From: Betaproteobacteria bacterium
GTDB taxonomy: Bacteria > Pseudomonadota > Gammaproteobacteria > Burkholderiales > Burkholderiaceae_C
Assembly: GCA_009925955.1 (NCBI GenBank)
Contig: RFPX01000013.1
Location: 1-15,727 of the forward strand
Reading direction: 5' to 3'
Length of the DNA: 15,727 nucleotides
Made by a program: the position numbers and the translations under genes. The number at the start of each line of letters is the position of its first letter. The first letter of the stretch is position 1. This document shows positions 1-7,447 of this stretch, in pieces. The notes beneath the pieces are model-generated. The model did not search any database, was not told the DNA's origin, and was given only the letters and a program-made list of their open reading frames with translations.

Positions 1-984
1 GCCCATGCCGAACACTTGGCCTTTGTGCCCAATGCCACCACGGGTGTCAACATCGTGGCGCAGTCCCTGGCTTTGCAGCCCGGGGATGAGGTGCTCGGCA
101 CCAACCACGAGTACGGGGCCTGCGACGCCACCTTCCAGTGGGTTTGTGAGCGACGCGGCGCCGCCTACCGGAAGGTCGACATTCCCCAGCCCTTTGAAGC
201 GGCCAGCTTTGTGGACCGCCTGATGGCCAAGGTGACGCCACGCACCCGCCTGATCTTCCTCAGCCACATCACCTCGGCCACGGCCCTGATCTTTCCGGTC
301 AGTGACCTGTGTGCCGCAGCGCGCGCACGCGGGGTGCTCACCTTGATCGATGGCGCACACGCACCGGGCCAGGTACCGCTGAACCTCCAAGCGATGGGCG
401 CGGACTTCTACACCGGTAACGGGCACAAGTGGATGTGTGGCCCCAAGGGCAGTGCCTTTTTGCATGTGCGGCCTGAGCACCATGCCCACCTGCAGGCCCC
501 CGTGATCAGCTGGGGCCATGTGGCCGAAGGCCTGCAAGCCCATGGTGACCCCAGCCATGCAGCAGTGGCTGCACTGAACCGGTATACCGGAGCCGACACC
601 CTGCAACGCCGGCTGCAATGGCTGGGCACGCGCGATGTTTCAGCTTGGCTGGCGCTGCCGAAGGCCATCGCGTTTCAGGAGGCACACGACTGGCCTGCTG
701 TGCAGGCGCGTTGTCATGAAGCCGCCGTGCGCGCGATGCACACGCTGTGCCGGCGCTGGGGCCTTGCGCCCATCGCTGGTGACCAAGACTTCGCGCAGAT
801 GGCGGCCGTCCCGCTGCCGCCTCACCTGCCCCCAGACCTGCAGCAGCGCTTGTTTGAAGACAGCCGGATCGAGATCCCCGTCACCCAGCACGAAGGTCGG
901 CGCTTTTTGCGCATCTCGGTTCAGGGGTACACAGCAGCGGCCGACGTGCAGGCGCTGTTGGACGCACCGGCCTTGGCGCCGTGA
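1..984 (+). CDS. Class V aminotransferase (isopenicillin-N epimerase-like), 5' end outside window
   Basis: This is a PLP-dependent fold-type I enzyme of the aminotransferase class V / cysteine desulfurase superfamily, closest in appearance to isopenicillin-N epimerase-like proteins. The reading frame is open from base 1 and encodes 327 residues here, so the true start lies upstream; perhaps 50-80 N-terminal residues are missing. Visible family marks are the cofactor-contact segment NATTGVN (fragment residues about 11-17), the Asp-containing IDGAHAPGQ (Asp at about 117, expected to contact the PLP pyridine nitrogen), and GNGHKWMCGPKG, whose Lys at about 143 is the expected Schiff-base lysine. 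The C-terminal small domain ends with RRFLRISVQGYT, typical of the family. It is cytosolic by inference. The substrate cannot be told from sequence: epimerase, desulfurase and lyase activities all occur in this family. The next gene is convergent, so this is the last gene of its transcript. Confidence 0.88.
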   Translation, partial: AHAEHLAFVPNATTGVNIVAQSLALQPGDEVLGTNHEYGACDATFQWVCERRGAAYRKVDIPQPFEAASFVDRLMAKVTPRTRLIFLSHITSATALIFPVSDLCAAARARGVLTLIDGAHAPGQVPLNLQAMGADFYTGNGHKWMCGPKGSAFLHVRPEHHAHLQAPVISWGHVAEGLQAHGDPSHAAVAALNRYTGADTLQRRLQWLGTRDVSAWLALPKAIAFQEAHDWPAVQARCHEAAVRAMHTLCRRWGLAPIAGDQDFAQMAAVPLPPHLPPDLQQRLFEDSRIEIPVTQHEGRRFLRISVQGYTAAADVQALLDAPALAP

Positions 985-1021
985 ACCTGTGTGCCTTCTC
1001 GATTGACCTTCTTGCGTGGCC

Positions 1022-1039
1022 GGCCCTTAGAACGGGGCC
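1022..1039. terminator. Weak GC stem between convergent genes
   Basis: GGCCC at 1022-1026 can pair with GGGCC at 1035-1039 around an 8-base loop, in the 55-base gap between two convergent genes. It could slow polymerase on either strand. There is no T-tract on either side and the stem is only 5 bp, so calling it a terminator is weak inference from position. Confidence 0.2.
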
Positions 1040-1804
1040 CTAGCCATACCGGTGCTGCAGCACGCCGATGCCATCAATCTCCACCTCCACCTCGGTACCG
1101 GGCTTCATCGGCAACACACCCAGTGAGGTGCCGCACAGGATGAGGTCGCCGGGCTGCAAGGCGATGTCCTGGGAGATCAGGCTGAGCAATTGGGCGGGCG
1201 GCACGATCATGTCGGACAGGGCGTAGTTCTGCCGCTCGCGGCCACCCACGCGGGTGCGCAGGGTGGCTTTTGCATGGTCGAAATCGGTTTCGATCACCGG
1301 GCCGAACACACCAAAGCCGGGCAGGCCTTTGGCCCGGGTCCATTGGGCAAAGCTGGCGTCGCGGTGGAGCAGCTCGATGGCGGTGATGTCGTTGGCGCAG
1401 GTGTAGCCGGCAATGTGGGCCGGTGCCTGCTCGACGGAAACGGCATGCGTGGGCCGGCCGATCACGATGGCCAGCTCACCCTCAAAGGCCACACGCCCCA
1501 CAGCCTCGGGTGCTGCGGGCGTGGTGCTGCCCGGGCCGGCCAGGCTGCCCAGCGCCTTGATGAAGTACAGCGGCTCCGCAGGCGGCGTCCAACCATTCTT
1601 CTGTGCCAAGGCATGGAAGTTGTTCCACAGGCCCACCACGGTGGTGGGCTGGCAGGGTGCCAGCACCTGCACATCGGCCAGCGGCAAGACCTGTTCCGTG
1701 GGCGCATGGTCGCCGAACAACTCACCGGCAAACACCCGAACCGTCTCGCCCTCGAGCGCACCAAAACCCTGCTGGCCCGCGTGGGCAAACCGCAACCATT
1801 TCAT
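1040..1804 (-). CDS. Fumarylacetoacetate hydrolase (FAH) family protein
   Basis: This is a 254-residue protein of the FAH fold, a family of metal-dependent hydrolases, decarboxylases and isomerases acting on beta-keto acids and related products of aromatic breakdown. After a short N-terminal domain, the core begins near residue 50 (PTTVVGLWNNF). The metal-binding pattern is clear: FEGE gives Glu108 and Glu110, and CANDITA gives Asp139. WTRAKG (residues 155-160) is also typical of the fold, and the C-terminal LQPGDLILCGTSLGV with LKPG-like MKPGTEVEVEIDGIG is a strong family signature. Length is normal for the single-domain bacterial members. The start at 1804 is supported by AAGGA 8 bases upstream. 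It lies 32 bases after ygiQ on the same strand, so the two are probably co-transcribed, although no functional link is known. No aromatic-degradation genes surround it, so the exact substrate is unknown. Confidence 0.92.
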   Translation of the reverse strand: MKWLRFAHAGQQGFGALEGETVRVFAGELFGDHAPTEQVLPLADVQVLAPCQPTTVVGLWNNFHALAQKNGWTPPAEPLYFIKALGSLAGPGSTTPAAPEAVGRVAFEGELAIVIGRPTHAVSVEQAPAHIAGYTCANDITAIELLHRDASFAQWTRAKGLPGFGVFGPVIETDFDHAKATLRTRVGGRERQNYALSDMIVPPAQLLSLISQDIALQPGDLILCGTSLGVLPMKPGTEVEVEIDGIGVLQHRYG

Positions 1805-1812
1805 CGACGATG

Positions 1813-1817
1813 TCCTT
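1813..1817 (-). promoter_or_regulatory. Ribosome binding site of the FAH-family gene
   Basis: On the minus strand AAGGA ends 8 bases before the ATG at 1804-1802. It lies in the short gap after the ygiQ stop and fixes the start of the FAH-family gene. Several other genes in this window lack a clear Shine-Dalgarno sequence. Confidence 0.6.
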
Positions 1818-1836
1818 GAGCGTGGAGCGCTCGACT

Positions 1837-4404
1837 TCAGCGCGAAGTGGGACCCTTGCGCGACGGGCGCAGGGGCGAGGGACTGCTGCGTGGAGTGGAT
1901 TGTGCCGGTGCTCGAGCCTTGGCGGCACTGGAGGGGCCTGCTGTACGCCCGCGGCCATCGGGTTTGGGCCTGTTGGCGTTAGGGGCCGCTGGAGTTGCCG
2001 TACCCGACGATCGGGTGACACCCGGGCGGGGCGGCAAGCCGGTGTGCTGGGTAAGGATGCGCCCCTGCGTGACCGGCGAGGTCCTCACGCCCGTGGGCGT
2101 GCTGTTCTTGCGGCGTGCGCTTTGGTAGCTGCCATCGGTGTCGGGCTGCCAGGTTGGAATCAGGTGGTGCTTGCCGTTGCCGATCAAATCGGCCCGCCCC
2201 ATGGACTTGAGGGCTTCGCGCAGCAGCGGCCAGTTGTTGGCATCGTGGTAGCGCAGGAAAGCCTTGTGCAGCCGGCGGCGCTTCTCGCCGCGGACGATGT
2301 CGACCTTTTCGGCGCGCGCCGAATCACGCGTGATCCCCTTCAGGGGGTTGAGCGAGGTGTGGTACATCGCCGTGGCCGTGGCCATGGGGCTGGGGTAGAA
2401 GGTCTGCACCTGGTCGGCGCGAAAGCCGTTCCTCTTGAGCCACAAGGCCAGGTTCATCATGTCTTCATCGGTGGTACCGGGGTGTGCCGCAATGAAGTAA
2501 GGGATGAGGAACTGCTGCTTGCCCGCTTCGGCGCTGAACCGGTCAAAGAGCTCCTTGAAGCGGTCGTAGGTGCCCATGCCGGGCTTCATCATCTTGGACA
2601 GCGGGCCGCCTTCGGTGTGCTCCGGCGCGATCTTCAAATAGCCGCCCACGTGGTGCGTGACCAGTTCCTTTACGTACTCGGGTGACTCCACCGCCAGGTC
2701 GTAGCGCAGGCCCGACCCGATCAGGATCTTCTTGACGCCCTTGAGGGTGCGGGCGCGCCGGTACAGCTTGATCAGCGGGCCATGGTCGGTGTTCAGGTTG
2801 GGGCAGATGCCCGGGTACACGCAAGAGGGCTTGCGACAGGCCGCCTCGATCTCGGGGCTCTTGCAGCCGATCCGGTACATGTTCGCCGTGGGGCCACCCA
2901 GGTCGCTGACCACACCGGTGAAGCCTTTGACCTTGTCGCGGATGTCTTCGATCTCACGAATGATGGAGTCTTCACTGCGGCTTTGAATGATGCGGCCCTC
3001 ATGCTCGGTGATCGAGCAAAAGGTACAGCCGCCGAAGCAGCCGCGCATGATGTTCACGCTGAAGCGGATCATCTCCCAGGCCGGGATCTTGGTGCTGTGG
3101 TCGTGGCTGCCGTTGGCGTCGGCGTAGCTCGGGTGTGGGCTGCGCGCGTAGGGCAGGTCGAACACATGGTCCATCTCCGCCGTGGTCAGCGGAATGGGTG
3201 GCGGGTTGATCCACACCTCGCGGGCCGTGTGGCCTTCCCCGTGGCGCTGCACCAGGGCACGCGCGTTGCCGGGGTTGGTTTCCAGGTGCAGCACGCGGCT
3301 GGCGTGTGCATACAGCACCGGGTCGCTCTTGACCTGTTCATAGGCCGGCAGGCGGATCACGGTCTTGTCACGAGGCGTCACCAGGGCGCGGCTGTCCTGC
3401 TTGATCAGGGGTCGGCGAACCAGGCGCACCACCTGCTCCGCCGGGACGGAGGGGGCTGAAGGGGCCGCGGAAGCGGATCGGGCCGGTGAGCCCGGTGAGT
3501 CCGATTGGGCAGGTGTGGCAGGCTGAAGGCCCTGCCCGGCCTCGGCGGCCTGGCAGCTTTCGCCGTTGGCCTGCGCGTTCTCCTCCATGCCGAGGTAGGG
3601 GTTGAGCAGGGCATCGATCTTGCCCGGTCGGTCCACTTCAGTGGAGTCCACCTCGAACCAGCCATGCAAATCCGGATCATCGGGCTTGCGCATGAAGGCG
3701 GTACCGCGCACATCGATGATGCTCTCGATCGGCTGCTTGCGTGCCAGTCGATGCGTGATCTCCACGATGGCCCGCTCGGCGTTGCCGTAAAGCAGCAAGT
3801 CGGCTTTGCTGTCGATCAACACCGACCGGCGCACCTTGTCCTGCCAGTAGTCGTAGTGCGCAATGCGGCGCAGGCTGGCCTCGATGCCGCCGATCACCAC
3901 CGGGACGTCCTTGAACGCTTCCTTGCAGCGCTGCGTGTACACGAGGGTGGCGCGGTCGGGCCGCTTGCCTGCCACGCCACCGGGCGTGTAGGCATCATCG
4001 TTGCGCACCTTGCGATCAGCCGTGTAGTGGTTGATCATCGAATCCATATTGCCCGCGGCCACACCGAAGTACAGGTTCGGGCGGCCCAAGACCTTGAAGG
4101 CCTCTGCGCTGTTCCAGTCGGGCTGGGCGATGATGCCCACCCGAAAGCCTTGCGCCTCCAGCGTGCGCCCGATCACCGCCATGCCAAAGCTGGGATGGTC
4201 GACGTAGGCGTCGCCGGTGACGATGATGACGTCGCACGAGTCCCAGCCCAGGGCGTCCATCTCGGCCCGGTTGGTGGGCAAAAACGGCGCCGTGCCAAAA
4301 CGCTTGGCCCAATAGGGCCGGTAGGCCGTCAGGGCCTTGGGGCTGGCCTGGGGCTTGGGCGCTGCCTGGGGCGGGCGCGGCGGGGAATCCAGTGGGGTGC
4401 TCAT
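1837..4404 (-). CDS. ygiQ: YgiQ family radical SAM protein (UPF0313)
   Basis: This 855-residue protein is recognisable as YgiQ, a widespread radical SAM protein of unknown reaction. The N-terminal domain (about residues 28-275) holds the family segments [21 protein letters not shown] and [19 protein letters not shown]. The radical SAM domain starts near 440 and carries the CX3CX2C iron-sulfur motif CFGGCTFC (Cys456, Cys460, Cys463). A second cysteine group follows (Cys514, 523, 528, 534), which may bind another metal or cluster; that is inference. [11 protein letters not shown] and [16 protein letters not shown] are also typical. It is longer than the roughly 740-residue E. coli protein for two reasons: an Ala/Ser/Pro-rich insert at about 277-325, and a basic, Pro/Ser-rich, probably disordered tail after residue 760. 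The start at 4404 has no clear ribosome binding site, but the conserved sequence begins soon after it. It is divergent from the EamA-type gene and leads into the FAH-family gene. Confidence 0.95.
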   Translation of the reverse strand: MSTPLDSPPRPPQAAPKPQASPKALTAYRPYWAKRFGTAPFLPTNRAEMDALGWDSCDVIIVTGDAYVDHPSFGMAVIGRTLEAQGFRVGIIAQPDWNSAEAFKVLGRPNLYFGVAAGNMDSMINHYTADRKVRNDDAYTPGGVAGKRPDRATLVYTQRCKEAFKDVPVVIGGIEASLRRIAHYDYWQDKVRRSVLIDSKADLLLYGNAERAIVEITHRLARKQPIESIIDVRGTAFMRKPDDPDLHGWFEVDSTEVDRPGKIDALLNPYLGMEENAQANGESCQAAEAGQGLQPATPAQSDSPGSPARSASAAPSAPSVPAEQVVRLVRRPLIKQDSRALVTPRDKTVIRLPAYEQVKSDPVLYAHASRVLHLETNPGNARALVQRHGEGHTAREVWINPPPIPLTTAEMDHVFDLPYARSPHPSYADANGSHDHSTKIPAWEMIRFSVNIMRGCFGGCTFCSITEHEGRIIQSRSEDSIIREIEDIRDKVKGFTGVVSDLGGPTANMYRIGCKSPEIEAACRKPSCVYPGICPNLNTDHGPLIKLYRRARTLKGVKKILIGSGLRYDLAVESPEYVKELVTHHVGGYLKIAPEHTEGGPLSKMMKPGMGTYDRFKELFDRFSAEAGKQQFLIPYFIAAHPGTTDEDMMNLALWLKRNGFRADQVQTFYPSPMATATAMYHTSLNPLKGITRDSARAEKVDIVRGEKRRRLHKAFLRYHDANNWPLLREALKSMGRADLIGNGKHHLIPTWQPDTDGSYQSARRKNSTPTGVRTSPVTQGRILTQHTGLPPRPGVTRSSGTATPAAPNANRPKPDGRGRTAGPSSAAKARAPAQSTPRSSPSPLRPSRKGPTSR

Positions 4405-4560
4405 GGTGGGCTGGCTAACCCGCTATTGTCCTTCTTTGAGGCGCCATCCGTGCGAATGGCGTCGGCACCGCGGCACCCCCCCTGATGGATCAGCTGAAAG
4501 GCCCTGATGGATTCAGGGTCGGCGCCACAATCGGGACATGTCCCTGTTCGCATCGCGCCC
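4405..4560. promoter_or_regulatory. Divergent intergenic region with hairpins and a palindrome
   Basis: This gap must hold the start signals of ygiQ (minus) and the EamA-type transporter (plus). Three symmetrical elements are visible. CGCCAT (4442-4447) pairs with ATGGCG (4456-4461). CCCTGA (4502-4507) pairs with TCAGGG (4513-4518). The perfect 12-base palindrome GGGACATGTCCC lies at 4533-4544, ending 16 bases before the transporter ATG. A near-direct repeat CCCTGATGGATCAG / CCCTGATGGATTCAG occurs at about 4480-4515. I see no convincing -35/-10 pair on either strand. The palindrome could be an operator, but a few 12-base palindromes are expected by chance in a window this size. Confidence 0.35.
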
Positions 4561-5442
4561 ATGTCGGCCCTGGCCCTGAGCATCGTTCTCTTGGCCGCCC
4601 TGCTGCATGCGGGCTGGAACCTGGTGGCCAAGCGTTCGGGTGGTGACCACCACTTCCTCTTCATGGTGGTGGTTCTGATCGCCCTGTTGTGGTCACCCCT
4701 GCTGTGGGTATGGGGGCCGGCCGAACTGCCCCGCTGGCAGGCGCGTGATTGGGCCCTGGTGGGGCTCAGCGGCTTCATCCACGTGCTCTATTTCTTGGCC
4801 CTGCTCAAGGGTTACCGGGAGGCTGACCTGACCGTGGTGTACCCCACGGCCCGGGGCAGCGGCCCACTGCTCACGGCCTTTGGTGCGGCCATCTGGCTGG
4901 ACGAAGGTTTGGGCGTGATCAGCGTGGCCGGCTTGCTGGCCGTCAGCACCGGCATTTGGCTGGTGGCCGGCGGCCCGGGATGGCGCCGCGAAGGTTTACC
5001 AGCCCAAGAGGCGGCCCGCCTGAGGCTGGGCTTGCTGTGGGGGGCGCTGACGGGGGTGACCATCGCCTGTTACACGGTCCTGGATGGTTATGCAATGCGG
5101 GTGGCCCTGCTGTCACCGCTGGTCTACGACTACTTCGCCAATGTGTTGCGCCTGCCCTGGCTGGCACCCCTGGTGTGGCGCGACCGGCACCGTGCCGTGC
5201 AGGTGTGGTCAACGCAGTGGAAGGCCGCGCTGGTGGTGGCCGTGTGCAGTCCCGCGGCCTACATGTTGGTGCTGGTGGCCTTCACCCTGGCGCCGGTCAG
5301 CCACGTGGCGCCGGCACGCGAGGTGTCGATGCTGTTTGCTGCACTGCTGGGTGGGCGCCTGCTGGCCGAGCGTGACACCGGGCTGCGCTTGGCGGGTGCA
5401 GCGGCCATGGCCCTGGGTGTGGCCCTGCTCGCGTCGGCCTAG
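4561..5442 (+). CDS. EamA/DMT-type inner-membrane transporter
   Basis: This is a 293-residue integral membrane protein of the drug/metabolite transporter superfamily. It shows two EamA-like halves with about ten hydrophobic segments. The first half opens with LAALLHAGWNLVAKRS, the HAxWN pattern common at the start of EamA domains, and contains GYREADLTVVYPTARGSGPLL near the end of its third helix region. The second half has the matching APVSHVAPAREVSMLFAALLGG segment before the last two helices. The substrate is unknown; relatives export amino acids, metabolites or drugs. I chose the ATG at 4561 because hydrophobic family sequence starts there. An in-frame ATG at 4507 would add 18 polar residues unlike the family and sits inside a hairpin. 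It stops 14 bases before the convergent end of the ABC exporter gene. Confidence 0.88.
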   Translation: MSALALSIVLLAALLHAGWNLVAKRSGGDHHFLFMVVVLIALLWSPLLWVWGPAELPRWQARDWALVGLSGFIHVLYFLALLKGYREADLTVVYPTARGSGPLLTAFGAAIWLDEGLGVISVAGLLAVSTGIWLVAGGPGWRREGLPAQEAARLRLGLLWGALTGVTIACYTVLDGYAMRVALLSPLVYDYFANVLRLPWLAPLVWRDRHRAVQVWSTQWKAALVVAVCSPAAYMLVLVAFTLAPVSHVAPAREVSMLFAALLGGRLLAERDTGLRLAGAAAMALGVALLASA

Positions 5443-5456
5443 GCCCGGGCGCGCAC

Positions 5457-7295
5457 TCAGGCCTCTTCGCCCAGGAAGCCGCCACTTTGGTGGGCCCACA
5501 AGCGCGCATACAGCCCTTGTCGGGCCAGCAACTCGGCATGGGTGCCCTCTTCCACCACGCGCCCTTTGTCCAGCACGATCAGGCGGTCCATGGCCGCAAT
5601 GGTGGACAGGCGGTGGGCAATGGCCACCACCGTCTTGCCCTCCATCAGGCGGTACAGGCTGTCCTGGATGGCCACCTCCACCTCGGAATCAAGCGCACTG
5701 GTGGCTTCATCCAGCAGCAAAATGGGCGCGTCCTTGAGCATCACCCGCGCAATCGCAATGCGCTGGCGTTGGCCGCCCGAGAGCTTGACGCCCCGCTCGC
5801 CCACATGAGCGTCGTAGCCAACGCGGCCCTTGGGGTCGGTCAGGCTGCCAATGAACTCGTGGGCCTGGGCGCGGCGCGCCGCGGCCATCATCGCCTCGTC
5901 GCCGGCGTCGGGTCGGCCATAAAGGATGTTCTCGCGCACCGAGCGGTGCAACAGCGAGGTGTCTTGGGTGACCATGCCGATTTGGGCGCGCAAGCTGTCT
6001 TGTGTCACCTGGCGAACGTCTTGCCCATCAATCAGCACCTGGCCGCTGCGCACGTCATAAAAACGCAGCAGGAGGTTCACGATGGTGCTCTTGCCCGCTC
6101 CGGAACGCCCCACCAAACCGATCTTTTCGCCGGGCCGGATGTGCAGGTTCAGGTCCTGCAGCACCAAGGGGGCGTCGGCCGCCGCGCCATACGCAAAATT
6201 CACCCCCCGAAACTCCACCGCCCCCTGCTGGACCTTCAGTGGCTTGGCGTCGGTGGCGTCCACCACGGTGGGCGCGCGGCTGAGCGTGGTGATGCCGTCT
6301 TGCACCGTGCCGATGTGCTCAAACAAGGCGGCGAACTCCCACATGATCCAGTGGGAAATGCCGTTGAGGCGCAGCGCCATGGCCGTGGCCGCTGCCACTG
6401 CGCCCACGCCCACGTCGCCATTGGCCCATAGCCAAACGGTGACACCGGCGGTGCTGCCAATCAGGCCCATGCTGAGCACGTGGTTGGTGACCTCCACCCC
6501 CGTGATCAAGCGCATCTGGGCGTGGACCGATGTCATGAACTCCTGCATCGCGCCCTTGGCAAAGGCGGCTTCCCGTTTGCCATGGCTGAAAAGCTTGACC
6601 GTGGCGATGTTGGTATAGGCGTCGGTGATGCGGCCCACCATCAGAGACCTGGCATCGGCCTGCTCACGTGCCACCTTGCCCAGACGGGGCACAAACCACA
6701 CCAAGGCGACGGTGTACAGCAGGAGCCATCCCAGGAAAGGCGCCAGCACCCACAGGTCGAAGGAACCGACCACGGCCACCATGGTGATGAAGTAGATCGC
6801 CACAAACACCAAGATATCGGCCACGATCATCCAGGTGTCCCGCACGGCCAGCGCCGTCTGCATCACCTTGGTGGCCACCCGGCCCGCAAACTCGTCTTGG
6901 TAGAACGACAAGCTCTGGCCCAGCATGTGCCGGTGAAACACCCAGCGCAGCCGCATGGGGAAGTTGCCGGCCAGGGCCTGATGCTTGATCAAGGTCTGAA
7001 GCAACACCAGCAATGGGCTGGCCAACAAGATGCCCGCCAGGAGCAGAAGGTTGGACTGCTGGCGTGCCCACAACTCCCCCACCGGGGTCTGTGTCAGCCA
7101 ATCCACCACCTGACCCAGCATGGCAAACAACAAGGCTTCGAACATGCCAATGCACGCGGTGCACAGCGTCATGCCCAGGATCAAGGGGCGCAAGCCCTGT
7201 GTGGCCGACCACAGGAAAGCACCGAAGCCTCGTGGGGGTGTGCCGGGCTCGGCAGCCGGATAGGGGTCTAGGCGCCGTTCGAAGAAAGTCAGCAT
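5457..7295 (-). CDS. Fused ABC exporter (permease plus ATPase), MsbA/multidrug-like
   Basis: This 612-residue half-transporter is expected to form a homodimer or heterodimer in the inner membrane. The transmembrane domain spans about residues 35-335 with six hydrophobic stretches. The nucleotide-binding domain follows: Walker A GRSGAGKST (396-404), Q-loop Gln444 in MVTQDTSLL, signature LSGGQ (505-509), Walker B ILLLDE (525-530), D-loop SALD, and H-loop His561 in AHRLST. All catalytic residues are present. Length and order match type IV exporters such as MsbA and bacterial multidrug exporters, rather than importers, which keep ATPase and permease separate. The substrate is not predictable. It lies 152 bases downstream of the TonB-dependent receptor on the same strand, so co-transcription is possible. 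No ribosome binding site is visible before the ATG at 7295; a 13-base tandem repeat occupies that leader instead. Confidence 0.93.
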   Translation of the reverse strand: MLTFFERRLDPYPAAEPGTPPRGFGAFLWSATQGLRPLILGMTLCTACIGMFEALLFAMLGQVVDWLTQTPVGELWARQQSNLLLLAGILLASPLLVLLQTLIKHQALAGNFPMRLRWVFHRHMLGQSLSFYQDEFAGRVATKVMQTALAVRDTWMIVADILVFVAIYFITMVAVVGSFDLWVLAPFLGWLLLYTVALVWFVPRLGKVAREQADARSLMVGRITDAYTNIATVKLFSHGKREAAFAKGAMQEFMTSVHAQMRLITGVEVTNHVLSMGLIGSTAGVTVWLWANGDVGVGAVAAATAMALRLNGISHWIMWEFAALFEHIGTVQDGITTLSRAPTVVDATDAKPLKVQQGAVEFRGVNFAYGAAADAPLVLQDLNLHIRPGEKIGLVGRSGAGKSTIVNLLLRFYDVRSGQVLIDGQDVRQVTQDSLRAQIGMVTQDTSLLHRSVRENILYGRPDAGDEAMMAAARRAQAHEFIGSLTDPKGRVGYDAHVGERGVKLSGGQRQRIAIARVMLKDAPILLLDEATSALDSEVEVAIQDSLYRLMEGKTVVAIAHRLSTIAAMDRLIVLDKGRVVEEGTHAELLARQGLYARLWAHQSGGFLGEEA

Positions 7296-7302
7296 CGCAA
7301 AT

Positions 7303-7334
7303 GGAAGCAGCGTTGGGAAGCAGCGTTGGGAAGC
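7303..7334. repeat. 13-base tandem repeat upstream of the ABC exporter
   Basis: The unit GGAAGCAGCGTTG occurs twice head to tail (7303-7315 and 7316-7328), followed by a partial GGAAGC (7329-7334). It begins 8 bases before the exporter start codon, in what would be the mRNA leader on the minus strand. Such a repeat can gain or lose units by slippage. Any effect on translation is inference. Confidence 0.8.
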
Positions 7335-7375
7335 GACGTGGTGAGGCCGCGTTGTGCCCTGTCAACCCCGAACGC

Positions 7376-7433
7376 GCCAGGCTCCGAAGCGCTGCGGGCG
7401 CTTGGCTGTCAGCGCTCGTCTTGCGGGCCTGGC
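7376..7433 (-). promoter_or_regulatory. Nested stem-loop in the receptor-exporter gap
   Basis: GCCAGGC (7376-7382) is complementary to GCCTGGC (7427-7433). Inside it AAGCGC (7387-7392) pairs with GCGCTT (7398-7403) around a 5-base loop. The structure starts 14 bases after the TonB receptor stop codon on the minus strand. It could protect the receptor mRNA end or attenuate read-through into the exporter gene. There is no U-rich tail, so it is not a classical intrinsic terminator. The rest of this 152-base gap shows only the tandem repeat near the exporter start. Confidence 0.4.
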
Positions 7434-7447
7434 CGGTTCGGTGGCCT

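Noticed and set aside
1603..2685. Plus-strand open frame of 360 codons across the FAH and ygiQ genes
   Set aside because: It spans two confidently assigned minus-strand genes and their gap, and encodes compositionally biased sequence without motifs.
3505..4485. Long plus-strand open frame (326 codons) opposite ygiQ
   Set aside because: It is antisense to a well-conserved radical SAM gene, has no recognisable protein sequence, and such frames are common opposite GC-rich genes.
4507..4560. ATG at 4507 as the transporter start
   Set aside because: It would add 18 polar residues before the first membrane segment and lies in a hairpin; an AAAGG-like sequence upstream keeps it possible but less likely.
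5443..5450. GCCCGGGC palindrome between the transporter and exporter genes
   Set aside because: It has no loop and no T-tract, so it cannot act as an intrinsic terminator, and 8-base palindromes are common in GC-rich DNA.
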